From the NCBI GenBank assembly GCA_021432635.1, contig MU270124.1, positions 71,336-135,335 on the forward strand: DNA of 64,000 nucleotides, written 5' to 3'. Both the position numbers and the translations under genes were made by a program. The DNA is from Thozetella sp. PMI_491. Its lineage: Eukaryota > Ascomycota > Sordariomycetes > Chaetosphaeriales > Chaetosphaeriaceae. Positions 10,953-20,919 of the stretch are shown in pieces. How positions within the stretch are numbered: the stretch's first letter is position 1; each line of letters opens with the position of its first letter. Under the pieces are notes generated by a model. It made no database searches, was not told the origin of the DNA, and saw only the letters and a list, made by a program, of their open reading frames with translations.

Positions 10953-12503
10953 CTACGCCGAGGTGCTTCTCGTGTAGGTAAGCGGAGTCTGTGTCCCATT
11001 CGTTGGAATAGTTCCGAATGCATTAGCGGGCATTGTGTCCATGACATGCCACAACCTCAAGAAGCTGTTGACCTGCCTCACCAGTGCTTCATTATCAATT
11101 AACTGCCGTTGGTCAAATTCTGTGGGAAAGACCTGAAGCAGGTAGCTCGGGTTTGTGACGAGGCTAACGTTTGGGATGCCGAAGAGGTAGAACGGATAAC
11201 CCTCGCCCGCCTGCGCAGTTGCCCCTGTGTTCGGGTTGGTGACGCGCGTGACATTTGGATCGGCACCCACCCAGTATTTGCGGACCAAGTCATTAAGTGC
11301 CGCCGTGGATGCAAAAAGGTATTCGGGCTCGGTCACGTTGGTTGACTGATATGTGTCGGCGGCTGTGTTTTGGGCCCATTCTATGGCACCAAGATGCTCC
11401 ACGGCAGAAGCTATGACACCTTTCGCCTGACCGCCAAATGAGAGACCCGCCGAAACCGTCCCTGCCCAATACTCCGGGTGATCGCTCATCCAACGTGAAA
11501 CAGATCGGAACGGAGGCGGCGAGAATGACGGGTAGCGCATATGGCCAGTGACCCATAGGAGAACGGTAGTGCGTCGAGGGGGGTTCTTGGCCAATTCTTG
11601 AGCCTTGGCTAATAGCGCAATGTGTCCATTTTCTTCCACGACATTGGTGCCATCCGTGTGTGTTGCAATGAGCATGGACTCATTTTTCAGATCTGTTCCC
11701 TCAACCACAGTATACAGGGTGCGCGTAGGTTTGCCGCTAGTTATCTTGGCGTTCAAAACAACCGTGGCGTTCAGGCCGTTCTGTGCGGCGGACAAGAGAG
11801 CTTCGGCGTTTTCTTGTCCCTGCACAAAGATTGCTGGAATCCCCTGGTTTAATAGGAGGAACGGCACGTACTGTCCTTCGGCAAACCCGGTGGTCATGTT
11901 CTCCCAGACAAAGACAATGGCTTTTACGCCAGCACTCGCAGCCCTTGTCAGATCATGGACTGTGGCTTGAGCCCCCGGATATGCTGTTCCGCCTTGCTTT
12001 ATCCATTGCGGAGAACCTGGCCACACTTGTAGAATAGCTGTCAAGTTCAGCGCCCGATTCGTGACATTTGTGATGGCAATACCGCCACTGGCCGCGGCCC
12101 AGTCTGGCACCCCGTTGCTGCTGTGAGTATACAGGTTTATCAGAGGTCCCGTCACGCCACTTTCGTCCGTGGAGCCAGAGTAAGGGACATGAGAGCTGAC
12201 ATGTATCTTCTTTCCCTGGATGTCGAGGGCTGGAGGGCTGGACGGGCCGTCGTAGTATGTGAAAGTGTGGTTGTCGGAATGAACGGCAAAGCCAAGAGCA
12301 CTGACTTCCGACTCGATATGGTCAATCAGCGCATTATGGCTTGGCGACCCCGTTAGGCGCGTTCCTAGGCTCGCTGCGAAGTTGATCTCGTTCTCAGCCC
12401 AGCGAGGGTCGATGGAAGAGGAACTGCATTTCGCCAATGACGGCGATGGGGCGAGAAGAAGAATTTGGGCAATAACCCTCACGGCGGACCCGAACGTGAC
12501 CAT
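10953..12503 (-). CDS. secreted PA-domain, peptidase M28-like protein
   Basis: A single exon of 516 residues. The N-terminus is a clear signal peptide ending near SLAKCSS. Residues about 140-250 resemble a PA domain, followed by an M28-like fold starting at IATHTDGTNVVEENG (about 285). In canonical M28 zinc peptidases the HxD motif is followed by a DNG motif and then a Glu-Glu pair. Here HTD is present, DNG is EENG, and the place of the Glu pair reads LLWVTGHMR. The substrate-side C-terminal region is intact and the length is normal. Many N-glycosylation sequons support secretion. It is either a divergent peptidase or a non-catalytic relative. It lies next to the secreted subtilase on the same strand. 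Confidence 0.75.
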   Translation of the reverse strand: MVTFGSAVRVIAQILLLAPSPSLAKCSSSSIDPRWAENEINFAASLGTRLTGSPSHNALIDHIESEVSALGFAVHSDNHTFTYYDGPSSPPALDIQGKKIHVSSHVPYSGSTDESGVTGPLINLYTHSSNGVPDWAAASGGIAITNVTNRALNLTAILQVWPGSPQWIKQGGTAYPGAQATVHDLTRAASAGVKAIVFVWENMTTGFAEGQYVPFLLLNQGIPAIFVQGQENAEALLSAAQNGLNATVVLNAKITSGKPTRTLYTVVEGTDLKNESMLIATHTDGTNVVEENGHIALLAKAQELAKNPPRRTTVLLWVTGHMRYPSFSPPPFRSVSRWMSDHPEYWAGTVSAGLSFGGQAKGVIASAVEHLGAIEWAQNTAADTYQSTNVTEPEYLFASTAALNDLVRKYWVGADPNVTRVTNPNTGATAQAGEGYPFYLFGIPNVSLVTNPSYLLQVFPTEFDQRQLIDNEALVRQVNSFLRLWHVMDTMPANAFGTIPTNGTQTPLTYTRSTSA

Positions 12504-13300
12504 GCTCGTGTTAGGAATGCCCGATGGTCGTGGGATGGCGTGGAAAGAAGAGTTCCTTTACATGCGCCGATGGTGGCCGATGGGTTTTATAGCTTGAACC
12601 CTTTATGTGCAAATACGCGCTATGCAAATTTCATCTTGAGGCTAGCCTTATACGTATACTACCCTACCTAGTTGACAAAAGTCCCCAGTATTTGTATGGC
12701 GACGATCAGGAATGCGGGGATATAGACAGGGGGCTAATGGGCATCTCCCCTCGTGTGGGATAACGTCATTCATCGGTGGAATTGCGTTTCGTGAAAAAAG
12801 ATGGATACCTCTGACAAGAAATCGCTGAGAAAGTATGCATACGGTAAAGCGGTACTCGCCCGTTAATCTTATAGTATGCCTTACCTTCCCTCTTCACGCT
12901 ATTTCCTAGCCTAAACATGAGACCAGGTAAGGCGCCGGTGCAATTTCTGAGGTGGAATAGCCGGCGCGGTGTGGAGACGGCGAAAGTTGTTTTCGTGCAC
13001 CACCCCTCGCACCTCGCATTGCAAACCATAGCCCTAAATGCCTAAAGCAGCAACGAGGAGAAGACTCCATGTCATAGTCGCAAGCCATCAGTCACCATGC
13101 AAAAGTGCCCCAAATTAAGGCATTGATAATCCAACATGGCTACCTATGCTGCGCGAGTTAAGATATGACATAGCTGCATGGAATATCAACACCTCTATAG
13201 GTAGAGAGAGGGAAGGTTTTATACGAAAAAGAGTCTATCGTATTATTACAAAGAGCTAATGATATATAGACCTCGCGGTCCTGAATCTTTCAAGGCTTCA
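12504..13300. other. intergenic, about 0.8 kb
   Basis: Promoter of the M28-like gene and 3' flank of the DUF1772 gene. Open frames here have no recognisable content. Confidence 0.4.
12585..12591 (-). promoter_or_regulatory. TATA-like element of M28-like gene
   Basis: The minus strand reads TATAAAA about 82 bp before the ATG at 12503. A good match in sequence and spacing, but untested. Confidence 0.45.
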
Positions 13301-13881
13301 TTAAGCCAACACGTTGATGAGAGCCGCAAGTCCCGTTGCCCAAGCACCCCCATACATTAGATAACGCACCTTGTGCAGCTGGTCCCACTTCGGAATGAGC
13401 TGCCGCGCCTGCTTCTCCTCAGCTTCTGAGAACTCCGGCTTCTCGTCTAGGGTGATCAGGGATTTGTTGGTGGACTGGACCATGGCAACAGTGTATGGAA
13501 TTACGAGTGCGCTGCAGCCGGCAGATACTAGCGAGAGGTTGCGCGCCAGCGTCGATGTCTGCAGAAACGAGACGGCAAGATGGAGCCCGACTGTAATGGC
13601 TGTTCCGCTCACGACGTAGAACTGTATGATGATTAGTACACGAGGGTTGGGCGACCAGATGCTCGGAGCAGGGTACATACGGCTGCTTCATCAAAGAAGA
13701 GTCTCCACATCCGGACTCGAGCCTTCGTGGAGAGTTCGCTGGTGCCGAGCTGCTCCTTGATGATGGGTATCGGCCCGACAAGCGAGAGGCCGATGTTGCC
13801 GAAGAAAAGAGATGAGGTAGTCAAGAGCCCGAGGCCGAGCGGATATGCTGCTGCGGGAATGGAGGGAAAGATGGTAGCCAT
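13301..13881 (-). CDS. DUF1772 membrane protein (anthrone oxygenase-like family)
   Basis: Two exons (13881-13681 and 13621-13301) joined by a 59 nt GT-AG intron give 173 residues. Four hydrophobic segments are visible, at about 12-32, 65-87, 93-113 and 150-170, the usual layout of DUF1772. Between segments three and four is a polar loop with the conserved-type WDQLHKVR stretch. Family members include anthrone oxygenases of fungal polyketide pathways (HypC/TpcL type), but many DUF1772 proteins have no known role. It is followed upstream by an acyltransferase and an O-methyltransferase on the same strand, which would fit a small tailoring set. No polyketide synthase is in the window. Confidence 0.8.
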
Positions 13882-14523
13882 GGTGTTAAGATGGGCAGGA
13901 CGGTTGGTGGTCAGGCGAATTGCGAGGTTGGAAAATCTATGATGTCGATGGGGTGAATTGGTGATGAGTGGATGAAGATGTACGAGACTCCGGAAGGGCA
14001 GTATTTATCATTCAAAGACGGCAGGGACGAAGGTCGAGCCCCGAATGCGCGCTTTCCTACGGAGTAGCTCGGTCCCGACGTCATGCACGGTTTGGTTTGG
14101 AGAGGGGGTCGGCACGGCGGCCCCACGCGCGACGGCACCGGTGGCCGGCGTTTCGGGTGGTGGATCGCATTCGCTTAAAAGTTACTTTAGTCATCAGATT
14201 TGTGCTGCGCGGAGCAATCGTACCGCCGGTCGGTGCTCCACTAGCGGCGGTTCGGCGGTGGAAAGCTCCGATGAGCTGAAGCGTCCTCGTCTTCAGCTGT
14301 CGCGGCTGTGTAACATAGGAAGCATCGCGAAAGTGAAGACCGGGTTTCTGGAAAGTTCCCTCGAGCTTATCACAGCACCTCTCTCTCGGTTGGGGTGTAA
14401 GAGCCCTAGGGATATTATTATAGTATCCGAAGTCCAAGATCCGGAATAGGTCTACAGTGCATTGATGGTCGATTTAGCCGACCTCAGTACCTTAGTATTG
14501 GTGAGCATGGACAATTTGACTCC
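13882..14523. other. intergenic, about 0.64 kb
   Basis: Promoter of the DUF1772 gene and 3' flank of the acyltransferase. GC-rich 14090-14240. No gene seen. Confidence 0.4.
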
Positions 14524-15978
14524 TTAGCTTCTAATCTTGGCTAGACTGTTAATGTCCATCCTCGCTCCTCGAAACTCGAACCAACGCAGCACTTCAGGGT
14601 CTCGGGTGAGACTATCGACGATCTCGCTTTCTACAAGCAAGTCAAAATCGATGCCACCGCCACTCGCTCCAAGTCGCTGTGGCGGATAGACGGCAATTGT
14701 CATTCCATGAGTCCCATTGCTTAGCCTTCGAAAAACCTGGGGCTTTCCGAAACAAAAGTCAATGTCGCAAATGTTGGTGCTGCGCCAGTCTGTAACCCCT
14801 ACTGCCATGGGATCAAGTCGGAATGCATCGTTTTCTTCGGCCGAGACGCCGCCGTCGACCGCTCTTTGCACGTCCTCTTGGCTCACAGAATTTGTCACCT
14901 TGCGAATGACGGCGGCCAGCTTCCAGAGTGGCCATTTTTCCATGACTTCAGCGAGCGTCGGCTGTTCTATCGCTGGCAGACTCGTCGATATCCCCCTCAT
15001 CCAGCAATTACCTTGGTATGCTGGGGGAACTCCCAGAGCCCCGGTAAGCCGCGAGCGCATGTCGACAGCTTCATGGAACAATGCAGTTTCCGACAAGCCA
15101 GGCCTGTATATTTTCTGACGATGCTTCACGAGCAATCTCCACCAAATGGCTATGAATGCGTCGTAGGTTGAGGCAAATGTTCCATCCTGGGGCTGTGCCA
15201 GGCGCTTCAGCTCAATAGCTCTGCTAGATGGTAGGTGGAAGAGCAGAGGCAGTTTCGGTACTCGTGTGGCAGCCTTCAAGGCAATCGATGGAGCCGATAC
15301 CTTGTTGTGGTTCGCGCTAGACGGATTACGATGGACGAGAACCGATCTATCGTTGATAAAAGGGTTCAAATGAGCCCAGGAATCTCCGTCGCGGACGATC
15401 ATGTTAGTGTTATAGGCCCATTGGCGAACAATGTACGCGAAACCACTGCCGTCGACCGCAGAATGGTGGGTATGGATAACGAGTGCATATCCTCCGCAGA
15501 AAAAGGTAAGCTTGGCACCGAAGGTGGGCAGGCCAGGTTGCAGCAGTCTGATCGAACCGCCTTCCATGCCGTGGACCCAGAGTTTTTCTTTTTGTCCTGG
15601 AGCTGCGATCCGAAAGTGGTCTGCTTCAAGTTCAGTGAAACTCGGAAGGCCACTGTCGGAGAATTCCAGATCTTGCACAACAAATTGAACTGTGCTGTCC
15701 TTGTGGCTAACAATGGAGAAGGTTCCGAATCCCTCATCTTGGAATGTACCAGCGAGCCAGCCGGACTGGTCTAGAGTGAGCTGAAGTCCTCGTTGAAGGC
15801 TGTCGATCACAAACGCCTTTTGCGGTTTCTTGAGAGAGAAGAATAGAGCCCAGGAGTTGAACATGGGAGGGGAGGAATAGTCGATAGCCGAGAGGGGAAC
15901 CCGTGACTCCTCAGTCAACCGGGAAAGATCTCTCGGTGAAACACAACATTGCTCCGTGGATACGGAATATGTGCCCAT
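14524..15978 (-). CDS. BAHD-like acyltransferase (trichothecene 3-O-acetyltransferase-type family)
   Basis: A single exon of 484 residues. The catalytic HHxxxDG motif of CoA-dependent acyltransferases is present as HTHHSAVDGSG at about residue 170. The second, structural motif (DFGWG in plants) appears as DFCFGKP at about 405. The N-terminal half begins with a typical LSAIDY segment. The family moves an acyl group from acyl-CoA to a hydroxyl or amine of a small molecule. Fungal relatives often act on secondary metabolites, but the acceptor cannot be predicted. The neighbouring DUF1772 and O-methyltransferase genes suggest shared tailoring work. A TATA-like run lies near 16087-16095. Confidence 0.85.
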   Translation of the reverse strand: MGTYSVSTEQCCVSPRDLSRLTEESRVPLSAIDYSSPPMFNSWALFFSLKKPQKAFVIDSLQRGLQLTLDQSGWLAGTFQDEGFGTFSIVSHKDSTVQFVVQDLEFSDSGLPSFTELEADHFRIAAPGQKEKLWVHGMEGGSIRLLQPGLPTFGAKLTFFCGGYALVIHTHHSAVDGSGFAYIVRQWAYNTNMIVRDGDSWAHLNPFINDRSVLVHRNPSSANHNKVSAPSIALKAATRVPKLPLLFHLPSSRAIELKRLAQPQDGTFASTYDAFIAIWWRLLVKHRQKIYRPGLSETALFHEAVDMRSRLTGALGVPPAYQGNCWMRGISTSLPAIEQPTLAEVMEKWPLWKLAAVIRKVTNSVSQEDVQRAVDGGVSAEENDAFRLDPMAVGVTDWRSTNICDIDFCFGKPQVFRRLSNGTHGMTIAVYPPQRLGASGGGIDFDLLVESEIVDSLTRDPEVLRWFEFRGARMDINSLAKIRS

Positions 15979-17121
15979 GTTGATTGTTCACTAGGGGTGG
16001 TTCAGGCCGATCCCCTTTCCGAATGAGTAGTTCCTTTACCTTTAGACAATGAGACAAAGCAAAGAATGCATGAGCAAGGGATATGTGATATATACGTCAA
16101 AGGGATTCTGCAGCCAGCGCTGTCTGAGCTGTGAGCATTTGCTAGGACAAAAGTGATATATCTCCGACCACAGGGGTCAAGTGGCAGCCAAACAGGAAAG
16201 GTCGACACATGTACTCCAACCATCTAGGCTATTTTCGGTCATAAGATACGGCTTGAAGCACCTCTTTGATGTGTTCCATGCTCTTGAATTGTCTGACAAG
16301 GTCCTACGACTAATATGATTGGCGTATTCCTACCACGAGTCGGCCATCGTAGCGAGTCGGCCGTCGTAGCGAGTCAGCCGCCATAGCGAGCTGCTTAGTC
16401 TGATTCTCGGCTAATATTTTGGATTTTCGAGCATATTCACCCCCGGATGCTAGATGGATGCATCACCCAGAGTCCTAAGAGCAAGGAGGCTCAAACCTAT
16501 GGCGGTTATTCGACGTGCTACGGTCGCCAACTCGCCATTTAGGTGCTTGCAGTACAAAGTATCCCGTATTTAATAGATAGAAACACTAGTCATTGATTAC
16601 CAGCTCTAAAACCATGGTCGAACTTTACTCTGAATTATTACGGCATGACCATGCTCCTATTCGCAACATTATACCAAGCACGTACGAAGATGACGTTGCC
16701 AATACACGTACATCCCCACCCTGATACTATCAGCCCGTCAGCGCCTTGAATTGTTAGAGTGTGGGGAAGATGTCAGCACCGTGGCGGTGGCTTGGAGCGC
16801 TGGGGTGAAGGTGTTCTACATGGGGTCTGCATCTCTCTATGCTCAATAAGGGCATCTCCGATAACTCCGCCGCTGACAGGCTTTTGCAAGACTGGGTCAA
16901 CGCTGAATACTGCGATTAGACAGGTGTAGCCAGTCATCGAGATGAAATGATAAAATGGTTGGAGCTAATGCTTTCAGTTTTCCTACTTCATCATCAGCCC
17001 TGTTCGCAACTCTATAGCTCGCCACCCCGCTTCCTGCTACAGGTCGAACCCATTCCCCGTTGATAGCCGGTATTATATATCCCTTCTCGCAGGCTGATCT
17101 GCCGCGTGGACTGCTGTAAAC
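15979..17121. other. intergenic, about 1.1 kb
   Basis: Holds the acyltransferase promoter, a 17-bp tandem repeat at 16336-16390 and otherwise no recognisable coding sequence. Confidence 0.45.
16336..16390. repeat. 17-bp tandem repeat, three copies
   Basis: Three head-to-tail 17-bp units beginning CGAGTCGGCC (16336, 16353, 16370) with a partial fourth. The third copy has four changes. It lies about 360 bp upstream of the acyltransferase. Confidence 0.85.
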
Positions 17122-18652
17122 CTATCCTTGCCACTCGGCCTCTATGATCCAACGTATTGCCCCCGGAGGCTGATGCGCACCCAAATATCGAAATCGGGAA
17201 TCCGCACGACTGAATAATACAGCCCATTCATGCATCTCGCGCTGCTGCGAGTTCAGAAGCTGCAGCATTCCGATATCAAGGTTGCTGTTGCCTATCAGTC
17301 GAATTCTGTTCTTTGGGATATACTGTCGCTCCACAGGAAGGCTTACATCGCTCGTCGGGCATCCGTTGTAGTTAGACTTTCGATACCGGGTAAGATGCGT
17401 TCATGGATTATTATTCTGGCCCCTGGACGCAAGGCGGGCACAAGATTTTGCAGAATCTTGATGCAGTACTTGTCCGCCCAATTATGAAAAATGGATCGGA
17501 AGTAATATACGTCTGCAGTAACCGGCTGGGTTGTAAAGAAGTCACTGCAAACCCAAACATTATTAGTTCCCTCGTAAGCGAGTTGGGCATAGATTGACCT
17601 ACTGGGCCATAAATGTGACTCTGTCTTGAAGTCCAGCGGGTAGTCGCGAAACACCTTCAGCGACTGTACCGGGGAGATCTTGGACAAAGCATCGCATGTT
17701 CGGGAAGCTTTCAGCGATACCGATGGCAACACTGCCGTGAGAGCCGCCCACATCCACCATAGTCGTCTTATCAGCCCAGGGGTAATTATCAAGAAGCCCA
17801 TCAGCCCTGTTGTCTGGCTGAGAGAAGTAAAGTCCAAATCTTTCTCCTCGGTCAGCATTCTCGGCGAATGTGTCGAACATACTTTTGTTGCTGCCATTTG
17901 CAAGAGTAAAGCCCTTTGCGCTGAGTTAGCAGTGTATTTGAGAAATTCTCTTCCTGTTGGAGTAGACTACCGTTTCATTGTTCTCTTCTGAGTTTGGCCA
18001 CTTTTCCATAGCATCGGCCATCTTTTGCTCGTATCAGCATACCTTCTCATTTCTGTTGCTGTCCCGAAATTACCTTCACGCCTGCTGGCCAGAATTCATC
18101 GAGTTCGACAAGAAGATGGTTCCGAGTTAGTTCGTCGCTAGCTAACAGAGCCGTGAGAGCGGAATGCCTGATTTCTCCGGGCACATTCTCTTGGAAGAAG
18201 TGATGATTGATGATTGCGTGTCGGACAATACGGCGTACATTCATTACGTTGAGCCCGGAAAACTTGGACATAGCCTCGAACGTTGTCGACTCCCCAACGG
18301 GGAAGGATTTATCGAGTTTAAAGCGAAGAACCGCTTTGACACTGGCATAAGCTGTCCACTATAAAACCCATTGTGAGCTATCGTTTACGACGAAAGGCAA
18401 GGCAGATGAACCCACATTAAACCGTAGTAATTCTTTTGGGCCGATCATCAGCGACTTGAGCTCGGAACAAGCTTCGATTACTGCAGCTCTTGCTGCTTGA
18501 ATATCTGGAGCGTCATTTGGTATAGGTATGGAGGGCAGTGCTTCAGCGTCGAGTGACGGAGTGGACAGGTCGTTTGCGATAAGATAATCATGGACTTTTG
18601 CTGTTTCCTTCGCAATGAGTAAAGAAAGCTCGATAATCTTATTGGAAGACAT
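17122..18652 (-). CDS. SAM-dependent O-methyltransferase (methyltransf_2 family)
   Basis: Six exons (18652-18416, 18358-18074, 18021-17971, 17913-17603, 17544-17347, 17284-17122) give 414 residues; five GT-AG introns of 52-62 nt, all phases closed. In a straight translation the gene looks broken, but every break is removed by splicing. The N-terminal dimerisation and winged-helix region includes [13 protein letters not shown]. The SAM-binding motif is DVGGSHGS at about 255, and the catalytic-base region reads FHNWADKYC. The C-terminus ends [14 protein letters not shown], as is usual. The length is typical of fungal polyketide or phenolic O-methyltransferases. It probably works with the acyltransferase and DUF1772 protein; substrate unknown. 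Confidence 0.85.
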
Positions 18653-20077
18653 CTTTTGCTAGCTGATATACTAGTATCGCTTGCCTGTGAGCAAGTTTGG
18701 GCGTACTCAAGACGTTATCGCTCATATCGCAATTCTGCAATTGGGCATGGCGACGGAGGCGTGAAAGCAGCAACTCCCCAGACTTTATAACTAACGGTAG
18801 CTATCCCCTGCTACGCCATGACGAAATTTTCTTAGTCACTGCGGAGAATACCCTTCGCTTCGGGCACAAATCCGAGCATTGACTCCTTTCTTACTATCTA
18901 TCTCCGAAATCCTTGTTGAAGTGACTAGTTAGGGCTGGATCACCATGCTAATTGTACTCCACTTTAGACGGAGCTAACCAGTAGTGCGTGTAATGACAGC
19001 AGAGCGAGGTTGCGGGAGGGCTCTCTTGGAGGCTATCGCAGCGGCCACTTGGTGTTGGAAGTTCTCGGGAAGGCGAGAGACCCCCCGCAGTCCCGAGTTT
19101 CAGGTGGTCGTGCTAAACAGCCAGAATAACAACAAAAGTAGAGGGGTGGATAGTGAAATTGAAGACCTATCGAAGAGCAGGATGAGTTTGTGGTTTGAGA
19201 GAACCCGTTACATCATGGAAGCACTTATGTTCTGATTCCTATAGTGCCAGCTTTAGTCATAAACACGCCTCTTAGGCATTAGCTAATCCGCGACTCTTCC
19301 GATTTCGCTTCCTTTGCAATATTGAGCTACTTCTCCGGACTAAAAACCACAGGCGTCTAAAAACTACCAATCCATGAGATTATAGGCTACACAGTGTATA
19401 TTTGTTAGCTTATTACAAGAGAGACGCTCTTCAACCTCTTCAAATAGCAAGGTAAAAGAAAGGATGTTTTAGGAGTAGCTAGAAACACCGGCACCTGTAC
19501 AGCCTTTCGGCTTTCATCCCTGCCTTTTTTCTTACTCTGACTTCTAAGCAAACAGGGATATTTATAGGGCTGGTTTCTGGCAACTAACAAGTGTGATCCC
19601 ATTTGCCGGAAACATCAGCTATATACCTGCCATTGGGGCGGTGCAGCTGAATGATACAAGGCACAAAATCAAGATTCCCCGCGCTCTGACATGTGCACCC
19701 AGCCAATCAGCAATCCCACGAGATTTCCCTCCTGCATGAGCTGAGAGTTACACTGCAGCATAACAGCACTTTGCTGTCGTGGCCTTGATGCAAAGATGAC
19801 TTGCTCAGCTATTTTTCGTGGATTCTCAGAGTGCTGCTGTTGAAGTTGTGTACAGCTCTCGGGTAAACATCTGAAGGTTGTCAATTCGAGGTGTGTATAA
19901 TTAAACACTGAGACTACAATGCCTCCCTAGGGAGGTGGGGGGTATAAAGCAGAGTCGGCCCTGGTTGCTTACAAAAGACACAGCTGTCTTATCGCACTTG
20001 GTTGCTCGCAGAATTGCAATACCAATCGTTTATGCAACGCCTCTCTCTCATAATAATAAAGAATCTTGTTAACCAAG
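18653..20077. other. divergent intergenic region, about 1.4 kb
   Basis: Between the minus-strand O-methyltransferase and the plus-strand surface protein. No supported gene; AT-rich around 19250-19450. Confidence 0.4.
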
Positions 20078-20919
20078 ATGGTTTTCAATCGTTTTACTGC
20101 CGTGTTTCTGGGGTTTGTATCAGCAGCAATCAGCCTCACCCCGGCAATCAACTTGGAGAGAGGGGTGGCCTTGGACTATCGCCAAGAATGCGATCCAAGC
20201 TGGCCGCTCTGCCCCGGTATGTTCAATAATCCCTTGAGGCAAGCCTAACTCTTGCTGATCTTTGCCTCCCATGTATAGGCGGGCTATTTTGCCATCCTCC
20301 AGGCACCATCTGCTGTAGCGCCGCCACCTATGCACCCGCAGGTGCTACTTGCTGCACTGACGGTACCTACGTTGTACCGCCTGACACATGCGTCGGGGGG
20401 ACTAGGCCCCCACTCGATGAGCCTACATCGACCATCACAGCTGGTCCATCCACGACCGAGACAGTAGTCGAATATATTTGGTTCACGACCGAGTTCACGT
20501 GGTACTACTGGTACTATTACTACACATTCATCATCACGGAGACCACCAGCATCTTGACGTCGTCGGAAGTCTTTGCGACCACGACTGTTTCGGTTTCTGC
20601 AACCGACTCTGCCGGAGCCAGCGCCCTTTTCAGCTCCCTCAGCGCCTCTATTAATTTCCCGACACCAGTTCAAACTACAACTTCTATCGAGGGGTCCGCG
20701 CCGCCGCCGCCGACGTCGTCCCCAGCACTAGCTGCTAACACGACTACTTTGGGTTCGACCACAGCGCCGGTCACGGTTACTACGACGTCTAGTGCTCCTA
20801 CAACTGTCGTTACTGCAGGAGCTGCACGACTTGGAACTGCTACCTACGGTGATCAGTTCTTTGTAGTCATCATCGGCGCAATGATTGTTGTACCCGCATT
20901 CTTGATGATCCAACTTTAA
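20078..20919 (+). CDS. Cys-rich, GPI-type surface protein
   Basis: Two exons (20078-20216, 20279-20919) separated by a 62 nt GT-AG intron give 259 residues. The N-terminal about 20 residues are a signal peptide. Residues about 35-80 are Cys-rich, with paired cysteines (TICCS, ATCCTDG) in a pattern similar to small fungal wall or effector-like domains. A striking aromatic tract follows, with WYYWYYYY near 120. The rest is Thr/Ser/Pro-rich and ends in a hydrophobic tail (FFVVIIGAMIVVPAFL), as in GPI-anchored proteins. I recognise no named family. It is probably anchored to the outer membrane leaflet or wall. Confidence 0.75.

Noticed and set aside
17122-18652. O-methyltransferase first looked like a pseudogene with stops and frame changes
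   Set aside because: Five standard GT-AG introns remove all breaks and phases close.
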